In this document: one piece after another, positions 54,061-62,419 of the stretch
How the letters are laid out: each line of letters begins with the position of its first letter
Numbering within the stretch: the stretch's first letter is position 1
Assembly: GCA_945831575.1 (NCBI GenBank)
Contig: CAMACX010000003.1
Span: 1 to 64,000 of the forward strand
Direction: 5' to 3'
DNA from: an uncultured Mediterranea sp.
GTDB taxonomy: Bacteria; Bacteroidota; Bacteroidia; Bacteroidales; Bacteroidaceae
DNA length: 64,000 bases
The notes under the pieces: model-generated
What the model was told of the DNA's origin: nothing
Databases searched by the model: none
The model's input: the letters and a program-made list of their open reading frames with translations, nothing else
Position numbers and translations under genes: made by a program

Positions 54061-56010
54061 TTACAACAGTTGGTTCGCCTTGTAACGTTTCAATCCCTTG
54101 ATGTCCTTCTCTGTGGCTGGTGTCAGGCGAATGGCCGCTCCACCGCTGCCCTTCAACGCAAAGCGCAGGATGCTCTTTGCATCCACGAGGAAGTAGCTGC
54201 ACTTCACCTGGGTGCGGGTCTTGACCTCTTCGCCCCCATCGGTATAGATGGCTGCCACATAGCGCACACCGGGCTGCAGGAATTGCAGATTGACCGCCGT
54301 CTGGGCAGGGTCATTGTTGGTCATCAGGCCCACAAACCATTGCTCTCCCTTGCGACGGGCCATGGTGATACTTCTGCCTGGACTGCCGGCCAGCACACGG
54401 CTCTCATCCCATACGGTGGGCAGCTGCTCAAACCACTCTATCTCAGGCTCACCCTGATAGAAGTGCGGACGGTCGTACCAGAAGATGGTCTGCAGCGGAC
54501 TGTAATAGACCATCGAGGCAGCCAACTGATGGGCATGGGTGGTCTTGAGGCGCTTGTCGAAGTAGCAGATGGTGTAGTCGGCGGCGCCATTGATCATGCG
54601 AGTGAAGGGGAGGGTCACGTTGTGGGTAGCGTCGGGAAACTCCTCGTTGCCACAGATGCCCTCCTGGGTCAACAGGTTGGGATAGGTACGGCTAAAGCCC
54701 GAAGGACGGAACTCATCGTGGATGTTCATCAGCAGATGGTTCTCGGCGGCCAGACGCACCAGGTCGTGCAGCCAGGTGCTCCAGCGGTGACTGGCATACT
54801 GCACAAAGCCTGACTTCACGCCCACGATGCCCCACTCCCTCAGCAAGGGGAAGAGCTCGCGGGCCTGCTTCATCAGCGCATGTTGGTTGACGTAGAGCCA
54901 GATGCCGATACCCCGCTCGCGGGCATACTTCACCACGCGAGGCATATCGAGCTTGCTCACCACCTTGGTAGCATCGCCATCGTGACTGGTGCAAGGCAGG
55001 TACCAGAGCCAGTCGAAAAGCATATAGGGTATTTTGTGTTCGGCGCAGAAGTCGAGGGTCTGCAAGGCACCTTCGGTAGAAATCGTCGTCTCGCGCATGA
55101 TGGTGCCGGGCTTCACCCATTCGGCTGCATCCTTCACCTCACAGGGAGGATTCAGGTTCTGGATGATGTCGTTGTGCTCCAGCAGTTCTCCCGGCGTATC
55201 GGCAGCCATGATGACCTTCCAGGGGGTAGCATAGTAGGTCACCACATCCACAGGACTGTACATCACACTCTCCAGCGTATTCGGTTTATCCCCAGCAGCC
55301 TGAAACTTCGTCAGGCACCAGTCATCCACATCCGCATCGGTCAAAGCGGCCCACGAGCCATTGGGCAACTCCAAGGTCAAAGCCCGCTCCACCGGACGCA
55401 CCAGGCTGTCGATGGGCAGGCGCTCAAACTTGGCCTGCGCCCACTGCTCGCTCCAGGCCATGGTACCCTCGGGCAGCTGATAGTCGGTCAGGTCACCCAC
55501 CACCTTGTGGAAGATGGCCTTGGGATGCTCGGGGAGGAAGTAGCGGAAAGCAATGCCCTCGTTGTAGGCCCGCACCTCGATGTTGAGGCGATACTGTGAG
55601 CCCTCCTTCTTCGAGAGGTACATCGTAGCCGCCGTATAGTGGTCGCGCACCGTGCTCCGTTCGCCATACAGGGGATGCCAGGTGTTATCCACCTCAGGAT
55701 GCAGCTTCACGGAGTCCACCTCCAGGTTGTCCATCCAGCAGGCAGGTTGCTTGAGGCTGCGCACCCCGAGTGCCATCTCCCAGATGCGGTTGTCCATCTC
55801 CAGTCCGGCACGCGAGGGAGCAATCACCGTATTTCCTTTATAAGAGACGGAGTAGGTCACCCGGCGCACCCCCGAAGGGAGCACCTGTTGTTGAAAACTA
55901 ACCTGATGCTGACCATCAGGCGAAGCAAGTCTCAGCTCCTTATCAGGAGCAGCAGCTGACAAGCCCGAAGCAAGCGCAGCCAAAAGAGAAAAAGTCAATG
56001 CAAATTTCAT
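54061..56010 (-). CDS. GH97 glycoside hydrolase, atypical active-site subgroup
   Basis: A 649-residue exported protein (start 56010; signal ends SGLSAAA). The N-terminal beta-sandwich covers about residues 25-270. The (beta/alpha)8 barrel and a C-terminal beta domain follow. The family block FRPSGFSRTYPNLLTQEGIC plus GNEE is clear. The strand holding the nucleophile in retaining members reads VGVKSGFVQ, without the Asp; the inverting-type base in that loop also seems absent. Some Bacteroides GH97 proteins with K(F/S)GFV share this. Substrate is unknown; alpha-galactoside or beta-L-arabinopyranoside-type activity is only a family possibility. It lies 35 bases after GH127. Confidence 0.85.
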   Translation of the reverse strand: MKFALTFSLLAALASGLSAAAPDKELRLASPDGQHQVSFQQQVLPSGVRRVTYSVSYKGNTVIAPSRAGLEMDNRIWEMALGVRSLKQPACWMDNLEVDSVKLHPEVDNTWHPLYGERSTVRDHYTAATMYLSKKEGSQYRLNIEVRAYNEGIAFRYFLPEHPKAIFHKVVGDLTDYQLPEGTMAWSEQWAQAKFERLPIDSLVRPVERALTLELPNGSWAALTDADVDDWCLTKFQAAGDKPNTLESVMYSPVDVVTYYATPWKVIMAADTPGELLEHNDIIQNLNPPCEVKDAAEWVKPGTIMRETTISTEGALQTLDFCAEHKIPYMLFDWLWYLPCTSHDGDATKVVSKLDMPRVVKYARERGIGIWLYVNQHALMKQARELFPLLREWGIVGVKSGFVQYASHRWSTWLHDLVRLAAENHLLMNIHDEFRPSGFSRTYPNLLTQEGICGNEEFPDATHNVTLPFTRMINGAADYTICYFDKRLKTTHAHQLAASMVYYSPLQTIFWYDRPHFYQGEPEIEWFEQLPTVWDESRVLAGSPGRSITMARRKGEQWFVGLMTNNDPAQTAVNLQFLQPGVRYVAAIYTDGGEEVKTRTQVKCSYFLVDAKSILRFALKGSGGAAIRLTPATEKDIKGLKRYKANQLL

Positions 56011-56020
56011 ATCTATTCTA

Positions 56021-56060
56021 ATCATTAATCACTAATCACTAAACACTAATCCCTAATCAC
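56021..56060. repeat. Heptamer tandem repeat ATCACTA
   Basis: About 5.7 copies of the heptamer ATCACTA with scattered substitutions (ATCATTA, AACACTA, ATCCCTA) span the GH127-GH97 junction and include the GH127 stop codon. Confidence 0.85.
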
Positions 56061-57971
56061 CTCCCAATAGACCACATACCGCTCGCGGTGTACATCGTAA
56101 AGAGGAACCACCTCCACCCCATCGGCTGTCTGGAAGCGTAAGCCGCCCAGCGGCTTCAGGCACTTTGCCGGATGCTTGGCATCCCACTTCAGCTGCGTAG
56201 GGAGTCCTTCGGGAATGCGGTAATCGTAGGTGTAATAGTCATTGTAAAGTTGCGGATTGGAATGAGGAGCCGGTGCCTCCATCCCCTCCGTACCCAGACG
56301 GCCGGCAAGTACCACGGGGCCATAGAGCAAGGCGGCACGCTGCGGATCATCGGGCGTAGCCTCCAGATGGAGCGACATCGGGAAGGTAGCCTCGATGCAA
56401 TCGCCACTCTTCCACGTGCGTTCGAACGCCATGTAACCATCGTTCGAACGGCGTACGGACACCCTTCGGCCATTTACCTTAACCACCGGCTTGCCGCTCC
56501 AGGAGGGGTAGCGCAGACGAAGGGTCGCCCGCACGGGGTCATCACATGTGAGTTCTATGCGTGTGGTCTCCTCGGCAGGGAAGTCGGTCGTTTGCCTCAA
56601 CGTGATGCCCTTCTCCTCCCATCGCAGTACGGAGGGGATGAAGAGGTTGACGTACAGGTCGCTGTCCGTGTGATAATAGATGGCCTCGGCATACTTGGCA
56701 TGGCTCTCGAAGCCACTGCCTACACAGCACCAAAAGCTCTGCTCAGGCGTGCTATACACCTTATGAGCACCGGTGAGCAGGGGCAGGAAGTAGCACACCA
56801 TGCCCGTCTGCGGGTCTTGCTGCCCCAGGATGTGGTTGTAGAGTGCACGCTCGTAGTAGTCGGCCACCCGGGCATCGGGATGCCAGCAGAAGAGGTGACG
56901 GGAGAGCTTCAGCATGTTGTAGGTGCAGCAGGTCTCACCCGTATAGCCGTTGAGGTAATGGGAGAAATGGCTGGTGTCGAAGAAGTGCTCCTTCTGGCTG
57001 CTGCATCCAGGGGCAAAGGTGTGGTGCTCCACCATCGTGTGCCAGAAGAAGTCAGTCAGTCGGCGGCTCGCCTCATCGTGAGTCAGCTCGTAGCGGCGTG
57101 CCTCAGCTATCACCTTCGGGATGAAGGTATTGGTATGCTTGGTACCGAGGTCGTCGCGCTCCTCTTTGAGGGGGTCGATGGCATCGTTGTGGTAGAAATA
57201 TTCAGCCAGCCATCGGTAGTGGTCATCACCCGTCAGGGCATAGAGGTTGTAGAAGGCTTCATTGATGCCGCCAAACTCATTGCGTATCATCTTGCGGCGG
57301 GTCTCCTCGCTTTGTCCGTGCAATTTGTTGTAGGCCCAGTCACCCATGCGCTTCACCACCTCCAGCGCCTGCGCATTGTCGGCATAGAGGTATTGGTCCA
57401 TCAGGCCAGCAAAGAGCTTATGCAGTGTGTACCAAGGGGCCCACACGCTCTTGCCCTGCAGGTTGCGGTCAATTAATCCCTCGGGAAAGGCACTCAGGTA
57501 GCCGCTGCCCAGCGCCTGCTGCACCTCGGCCAATCCGCTGACCAGGCTGTCGCCTTTCAGCTTGAAGAGTTCGCAGCCCGTAGCGGCATACATCAGCCCA
57601 TAGGCCGAAAGCAGATGCCCCGTGGTATGGCCACGCAGGTCGCAGTCGAGCGACTCCCAGCCGCCCAACTTCTTCACCGTCATGTAGCCTCCTTCGCGAC
57701 TGGAGAAGACTCCAGCCGTGTTGCGGAAGCTGTGGAGCAGGCGGTTCACCTCCAAGGAGGCCATCCAGACGGAGTCACGCTCCAGGTTCTCGCGGAAGCG
57801 GCTGGGCAACAGCCTCACCTGCCGGAGATCGAAACTCTCGGCCTCAACAGGTGCAGCCGTACCCACCACAAACTTCTCGTTGCTCACCCCCGGATAAACA
57901 GACTGAGCCTCAACGCCCACGCTCACCACGGCGGCAAGCGACAAACCTATTATAAGATTCTTTCCATTCAT
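56046..57971 (-). CDS. GH127 beta-L-arabinofuranosidase-type enzyme
   Basis: A 641-residue exported protein (signal ends VSVGVEAQ). The (alpha/alpha)6 barrel carries GH127 signatures: SLDCDLRGHTTGHLLSAYGL, the zinc/nucleophile region HFSHYLNGYTGETCCTYNML, and FWCCVGSGFESHAKY with the paired cysteines, the first being the expected nucleophile. It would release beta-L-arabinofuranose from arabinan or RG-II-type side chains. It is the first gene of the operon; the last codons lie inside a heptamer repeat. Confidence 0.92.
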   Translation of the reverse strand: MNGKNLIIGLSLAAVVSVGVEAQSVYPGVSNEKFVVGTAAPVEAESFDLRQVRLLPSRFRENLERDSVWMASLEVNRLLHSFRNTAGVFSSREGGYMTVKKLGGWESLDCDLRGHTTGHLLSAYGLMYAATGCELFKLKGDSLVSGLAEVQQALGSGYLSAFPEGLIDRNLQGKSVWAPWYTLHKLFAGLMDQYLYADNAQALEVVKRMGDWAYNKLHGQSEETRRKMIRNEFGGINEAFYNLYALTGDDHYRWLAEYFYHNDAIDPLKEERDDLGTKHTNTFIPKVIAEARRYELTHDEASRRLTDFFWHTMVEHHTFAPGCSSQKEHFFDTSHFSHYLNGYTGETCCTYNMLKLSRHLFCWHPDARVADYYERALYNHILGQQDPQTGMVCYFLPLLTGAHKVYSTPEQSFWCCVGSGFESHAKYAEAIYYHTDSDLYVNLFIPSVLRWEEKGITLRQTTDFPAEETTRIELTCDDPVRATLRLRYPSWSGKPVVKVNGRRVSVRRSNDGYMAFERTWKSGDCIEATFPMSLHLEATPDDPQRAALLYGPVVLAGRLGTEGMEAPAPHSNPQLYNDYYTYDYRIPEGLPTQLKWDAKHPAKCLKPLGGLRFQTADGVEVVPLYDVHRERYVVYWEVIRD

Positions 57972-58120
57972 TATTCTCGTTGTATAAAGTCATCAATAAA
58001 CAAGTGCTTTTGAATGACTATACGAACGAACCGACAAGATTACTCACTGCTTCACCCGATTTTTTTCAAGAAATACAAGAATACGCACCTTATCCGCTAT
58101 TTCAACTTAGTAAGAAGCTC

Positions 58121-58195
58121 AAATTTCGGGGAAAACCGCGATTTCCGCCCTAAAAAATTTCGGGGAAAATGAAATAATCGCTATTTCCATCCTAA
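58121..58195. repeat. Two imperfect GGGGAAAA...TTTCC repeats
   Basis: Unit A (58121-58153) and unit B (58155-58195) share AAATTTCGGGGAAAA at the start and ATTTCC(G/A)(C/T)CCTAA at the end, with different spacers. Each can form a GGGGAAA/TTTCC hairpin. Confidence 0.75.
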
Positions 58196-58354
58196 TATTT
58201 TATTTTGTATTCCTGCATAATATTATAGCCCATTGTACCCAATAGGAGTCCGAAACTACTCCATTTCTTGAGGTCTGTTCAATATCTTTACCTTTATGAA
58301 GGAGCATCATGACGCAATGGCCGTTTTTTACACCTTAGTATCTGGTAAGATGCC

Positions 58355-58362
58355 TATCTTTG
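58355..58362 (+). promoter_or_regulatory. -7 box for the oxidase-like gene
   Basis: A perfect TATCTTTG, 35 bases before the start codon at 58398. Confidence 0.6.
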
Positions 58363-58397
58363 CAGCCAATTAGCATCAAAACACAAAGAGATAGTCT

Positions 58398-59141
58398 ATG
58401 GAAAAAGAACAGAAGTTTTGTCAGAGCTGCGGGATGCCACTGGCTGACCGCAACGACTTCGGCACCAATGCTGACGGTAGCCTCAACGAGGAATATTGCA
58501 AGTATTGCTACGCTGAAGGGAAGTTTGTCCAGGAGTGTACGATGGACGAGATGATAGCGCATTGTGCTCAGTTTGTGGAGGAGTTCAACAAGGACGCTGA
58601 GCATAAGGTGACCCGTGAGGAAGCCATCGGACAGATGAAGATGTATTTCCCTCACCTCAAGCGGTGGAGGAAGGAGTTGACTATCTCCTCCGACGGGCTG
58701 CAGGAGATGATGCCCGCAGGACTGGCCCCTGTGAAGCAACTCATCATGGAGATGGCAGATACGTTGCCCACCACCTACATCTCCTCGGTGGACGAGGAGG
58801 GCTACCCCTGCACCAAAGCGATGCTCTCGCCCCGCAAGCGGGAGGGCATCAAGGTGTTCTACTTCACCACCAATACGCAGTCCGTACGCGTGGCGCATTA
58901 CCGGGCCAATCCCAAAGCCTCCATTTACCTATGCGATGAGAAGGGCTTCCGTGCCGTGATGCTGAAGGGCACGATGGAGGTGCTGACCGACCCACAGAGC
59001 AAGGAGATGATCTGGCGTGAGGGAGATACGCTGTACTATCCCGGTGGCGTGACCGACCCCAACTATTGCGTTCTGAAGTTCACCGCCACCGAAGGCCGTT
59101 ACTACAGCGACTTCTATCCCCGCAGCTTTGTGATAGCGTAA
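58398..59141 (+). CDS. Zinc-ribbon plus pyridoxamine 5'-phosphate oxidase-like flavin protein
   Basis: A 247-residue protein. The N-terminal putative zinc ribbon (C8, C11, then C34, C37 in KFCQSCGMPLA and EYCKYCYAEG) and a short helical region (to about residue 100) are followed by a split-barrel PNPOx/general-stress-26-type domain (about 110-245; TYISSVDEEGYPCTKAMLSP, ASIYLCDEKGFRAVMLKGTM). These domains bind FMN, F420 or haem-type cofactors; the substrate is not known. It heads a plus-strand run of five accessory genes. Confidence 0.85.
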   Translation: MEKEQKFCQSCGMPLADRNDFGTNADGSLNEEYCKYCYAEGKFVQECTMDEMIAHCAQFVEEFNKDAEHKVTREEAIGQMKMYFPHLKRWRKELTISSDGLQEMMPAGLAPVKQLIMEMADTLPTTYISSVDEEGYPCTKAMLSPRKREGIKVFYFTTNTQSVRVAHYRANPKASIYLCDEKGFRAVMLKGTMEVLTDPQSKEMIWREGDTLYYPGGVTDPNYCVLKFTATEGRYYSDFYPRSFVIA

Positions 59142-59203
59142 CGCATCGCCTGGCGAACTCCTACATCCATGTCGAACTTTGAACAACAACATTTGAATAG
59201 AAG

Positions 59204-59731
59204 ATGAATCATTTAGACGAACTTCGCCACGACTGTTGCCTGAAGCAGAAGCGAGGCATCCATTTCATCATAGCGAGCGTGGTAATCTGGGCAGGCATCA
59301 CTGCCGTCCATCTCTCACCTTTGAACATCATGGCGAAGAACCTGCTGACCTTCTGCTTCTCCGCCCCTCTGATGCCCATTGCCTTTGCGGTATCCAAGTT
59401 GCTCAAGATTGATTTCCAGAACAAGAGCAACCCATTGACCCCGCTGGGCATCTTATTCTCAGTCAATCAGATGGTCTATCTGCTGATAGCCATGTGGGTG
59501 TATAGTGCCGTACCGGAGAAGATGCTGATGGTCTATGCCATGATATTCGGTGCCCATCTGATGCCCTACAGCTGGCTCTATCGCTCCCGCTCTTACCTGG
59601 TGCTCTCCATCGTGATACCTATACTGGCCCTCATCGTGGGACTCACCCTGCCACCCTCTGTCCTTGCGGCTGGCATGATGGCCGTAGAAATAATGTTTGT
59701 CCTCCTGCTCGCTTATGAGAACAGATTCTGA
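59204..59731 (+). CDS. DUF7010-type membrane protein
   Basis: A 175-residue protein with about five to six transmembrane helices (for example IHFIIASVVIWAGITAV, LIAMWVYSAVPEKMLMVYAM, YLVLSIVIPILALIVGLTL). The N-terminal MNHLDELRHDCCLKQKRGIHF fits the DUF7010 family, whose function is unassigned. It lies 62 bases after the oxidase-like gene and 29 before the GyrI-like gene. Confidence 0.7.
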   Translation: MNHLDELRHDCCLKQKRGIHFIIASVVIWAGITAVHLSPLNIMAKNLLTFCFSAPLMPIAFAVSKLLKIDFQNKSNPLTPLGILFSVNQMVYLLIAMWVYSAVPEKMLMVYAMIFGAHLMPYSWLYRSRSYLVLSIVIPILALIVGLTLPPSVLAAGMMAVEIMFVLLLAYENRF

Positions 59732-59760
59732 TAGTAATGATAAATAAACACCGTAATGCA

Positions 59761-60264
59761 ATGAAATTTGAAGTGATAGAGAACGATGGCCTTGAACTGA
59801 TAGGCATCGTGAAGAAGATTGAGATGAAGAAAGGGCCAGAGGAATGTCCTGCCTTCTGGAAGGAGTTCAGCGACAAGTACTGCATTCCGATGATGCAGGC
59901 CGGCAAGCCGCTCAATGAAGGACAACAGGCTGTGGCAGAGAATGAAATCGGTGAGTTCGCCCTTTGCGACTGCGATATGACGGCAGGCACTTTCGACTAC
60001 TTCATCAGCGGACGCTACAAGGGTGGCAACGTACCCGAGGGGATGGAAGTGCGCAAAGTGAATTACAGAAAATGGCTGAAATTCCATTTCGAGGGTGGTA
60101 TGGCAGCCTTCCACAACAACTACACCAGTGTATATAACGAATGGCTTCCACAGCATCCCGAATACAAGGCCATGATGGCAGTCAACGTGGAATGGTACAC
60201 GATGGGCGACTTCAACTCCCCCGACTACCAGTGCGGCTTGATGATACCCATAGCGTGTGAATGA
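59761..60264 (+). CDS. GyrI-like / AraC effector-binding domain protein
   Basis: A 167-residue soluble protein. The start at 59761 (MKFEVIENDGLELIGI) is preferred to an upstream in-frame ATG. It consists of a single GyrI-like/BmrR effector-binding fold: LIGIVKKIEM, FDYFISGRYKGG, WLKFHFEGGMAAFHNNYTSV and MMAVNVEWYTMGDFNSPDYQ. Stand-alone members bind or hydrolyse small hydrophobic compounds and have been linked to stress tolerance. No DNA-binding part is present. Confidence 0.82.
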   Translation: MKFEVIENDGLELIGIVKKIEMKKGPEECPAFWKEFSDKYCIPMMQAGKPLNEGQQAVAENEIGEFALCDCDMTAGTFDYFISGRYKGGNVPEGMEVRKVNYRKWLKFHFEGGMAAFHNNYTSVYNEWLPQHPEYKAMMAVNVEWYTMGDFNSPDYQCGLMIPIACE

Positions 60265-60301
60265 TTGGCGGACATAAGAACGAAAAATACGTGAGCGAGA
60301 T

Positions 60302-61312
60302 ATGGCACGACTTAATTATCTTGACAATCTAAAAGTGGCATTAACCTTCTTGGTTATTTTTCACCATGCTGGACAGGCGTATGCAGATGGTGGTGAGTGG
60401 GGATATATTCCGTCTAATTCCGCAGAGGTAATGCCGTGGATATGGCATTTCTTTTCCACCAATGCAGCTTTCTTTATGGGATTGTATTTCTTTATCTCCG
60501 GATATTTCGTACCTGGCAGTTACGACCGACAGGGATTCGGCACGTTTCTAAGAAAGAAGATACTTCGTCTCGGAGTTCCATTGTTGCTGATGGGTGGTTT
60601 CTTGACATATGCCACGGGCAAGGTGGAAATAGCTCACATGTGGTTTGTTGAGAGTCTTCTGATATTCAGTTTCGTCTATGCCATAATTAGAAAGAGATGT
60701 TCTGCCATCTCTGACGGTTACAACTTCAAACCGACTTTGACAGGGCTGTTCATTGCAGCATCGGTGATGGGCATCGGCAGTTATTTAATTCGTCAGGTTA
60801 GTCCACAGGACCATTGGATTAGTCTTGGTGTATGGAAATTTGAACCAGCTCACTACCTTCAATATGTCATGATGTTTGTTTTGGGCATAGCTAGCTACAG
60901 ATTTGACTGGATAGATAAAATGACCAAAAGAACAGGCGTTACGGTCTTGTTCATAGGTGGCGCTTTGGCAATAGGAAACTATATGAGACAAGGCGGCGCA
61001 TGGAATAGTTTCGTTTGGCGATGGTTTGGTATCTATGAGTCGTTTATGTGCATTTTTATTAGTTTCGGCTTGTTATGGTTATTCAGAGGCAAAGTCAATA
61101 TGGGTAACAAAACGCTCTCTTGGCTCTCAGCTCAGAGTTATGGTGCATATATCGTCCATCTGCCATTGATGATTGGTATTCAGAACGTGTTTGACGATGT
61201 ATGGATGGGAGCTTTTGGAAAGTTTATGTTCATCGGTATTGCCACAAGCCTTCTTTCGTTCATCTTAACATGTTTGCTTCGACTGATTCCTGGTGTGAAG
61301 AGGATCATGTGA
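60302..61312 (+). CDS. Acyltransferase family (acyltransferase_3) membrane protein
   Basis: A 336-residue integral membrane acyltransferase with about ten helices. The family start RLNYLDNLKVALTFLVIFHH contains the catalytic-type His followed by the usual helices; SYGAYIVHLPLMIGIQ is the conserved late block. It probably O-acetylates a surface sugar or exported molecule. The base composition is more AT-rich than in the housekeeping genes, and it lies 37 bases after the GyrI-like gene. Confidence 0.88.
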   Translation: MARLNYLDNLKVALTFLVIFHHAGQAYADGGEWGYIPSNSAEVMPWIWHFFSTNAAFFMGLYFFISGYFVPGSYDRQGFGTFLRKKILRLGVPLLLMGGFLTYATGKVEIAHMWFVESLLIFSFVYAIIRKRCSAISDGYNFKPTLTGLFIAASVMGIGSYLIRQVSPQDHWISLGVWKFEPAHYLQYVMMFVLGIASYRFDWIDKMTKRTGVTVLFIGGALAIGNYMRQGGAWNSFVWRWFGIYESFMCIFISFGLLWLFRGKVNMGNKTLSWLSAQSYGAYIVHLPLMIGIQNVFDDVWMGAFGKFMFIGIATSLLSFILTCLLRLIPGVKRIM

Positions 61313-61462
61313 TAAACAATTGTAAACAAAAAGAGGTAATGAAAACCCGACTGCGTTTAGAGAAGGGCGGTACACAACAATACTACGCTTACTCAAAGGG
61401 AAGTAACGAAATGCCGAAAACGATGAGAACACTATTATCAACTCAAGCAAAATTCTAAGAAA

Positions 61463-62125
61463 ATGAAAGAAGTCAATCCCCAAGACACCAGCAGAAACAG
61501 TGCCTTTGCATTGTGGATGTCGTCACCCATGCCCATGGTGACGCTGGTTAAGACGCTGGATGTAAGCAGGCTGGTGAGATACAGCAAGCGGCACAAGCTC
61601 AGTTTCAACATGCTGCTGTGCTGGTGCATCGGCAAGGCTGCAAGCCGCATCAATGAGTTTTACCTGTTGCCTCAGCAAGGCAAACTGTATCAATACGACC
61701 GGCTCGCCATCAACGTGATTGTCAAAAATATACTGGGCTCCATCAATTCGTGCGACATTCCATATTGCGACGACATTCATCAATTTGCAGAAGATTATCG
61801 TAGCTTGACGGATCAAGCCGTCAACCGGTGTGAAAGCACTTTTACGGATGATTGCATGGTCATCGGCACCTCGGCCATGATTGAGACTGAACTGGATTGC
61901 ATCGTCAACCAATACACCGACAAGTTCAGCAACCCCATGGTGATGTGGGGAAGATACCGCAAAGGCTGGCTGAGGACCACGCTCCCCGTCTCCTTCCAGT
62001 TCCATCACGTCCAGATGGACGGTGGACAGGCAGCAGCCTTCCTCAATGCCTTGCAAGACACGATGAATGGCATAAAAAAATCGCAGAGAAATGAAAATAA
62101 CACCTCACACTTCACAAAGGCTTGA
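61463..62125 (+). CDS. CatA-like O-acetyltransferase
   Basis: A 220-residue chloramphenicol acetyltransferase-fold enzyme. The catalytic HHxxxDG motif is present (FHHVQMDGGQA, H181-H182 and D186-G187), as is the trimer-interface type block. It resembles non-resistance CatA-like enzymes as much as true CAT, so drug resistance should not be assumed. The final codons (from about residue 212, NENNTSHFTKA) are encoded inside the dispersed repeat element, so the natural C-terminus may have been replaced when the element inserted. Confidence 0.82.
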   Translation: MKEVNPQDTSRNSAFALWMSSPMPMVTLVKTLDVSRLVRYSKRHKLSFNMLLCWCIGKAASRINEFYLLPQQGKLYQYDRLAINVIVKNILGSINSCDIPYCDDIHQFAEDYRSLTDQAVNRCESTFTDDCMVIGTSAMIETELDCIVNQYTDKFSNPMVMWGRYRKGWLRTTLPVSFQFHHVQMDGGQAAAFLNALQDTMNGIKKSQRNENNTSHFTKA

Positions 62126-62250
62126 TAAATATCTGATACTCAACATTTTTACAGTATGAAGTCTGTGTGAAGTCTGAAAACTGACACTTCACACCGTATC
62201 TTATTTATAATCAATAATATACAAGTAAAAGTGAAGTGTGAGGTATTATT
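62096..62250 (-). repeat. 155-bp inverted-repeat element, copy 2
   Basis: Terminal arms AATAACACCTCACACTTCAC (62096-62115) and its complement at 62231-62250 match at 19 of 20 positions. The interior repeats CACTTCACAC and TGTGAAGT motifs as in copy 1. Relative to copy 1 it is inverted; the flank TTTTCATTTCTCTGC is preserved on the outer side. Confidence 0.85.
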
Positions 62251-62419
62251 TTTCGTAGAATCGTTTTTTATTCCAACATCATCATTCATCAGTCAACGCT
62301 TATTAAAAGTAATGTTTATCCGGGTCAACCAACCGTGAAAATAAGTTTTGAAGTAGTCACCAAAAGCATTAAACTACCGCCAACTATGATCAGTACACGT
62401 CAATCCATTGCGTTCACCC

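Larger units (their letters stand above)
57972..58397. other. 426-bp intergenic region
   Basis: It contains the GGGGAAA repeat (58121-58195) and the -7 box at 58355. I see no ORF, tRNA or clear terminator. Confidence 0.55.

Noticed and set aside
61339..61458. 39-codon ORF (starts MKTRLRLEKGG) between the acyltransferase and CatA-like genes
   Set aside because: Too short to support, no family match recognised; could be a gene scrap but evidence is lacking.
61463..62125. Chloramphenicol resistance gene
   Set aside because: The fold and HHxxxDG motif match, but sequence resemblance to classical CAT enzymes is weak, so only a CatA-like acetyltransferase is claimed.
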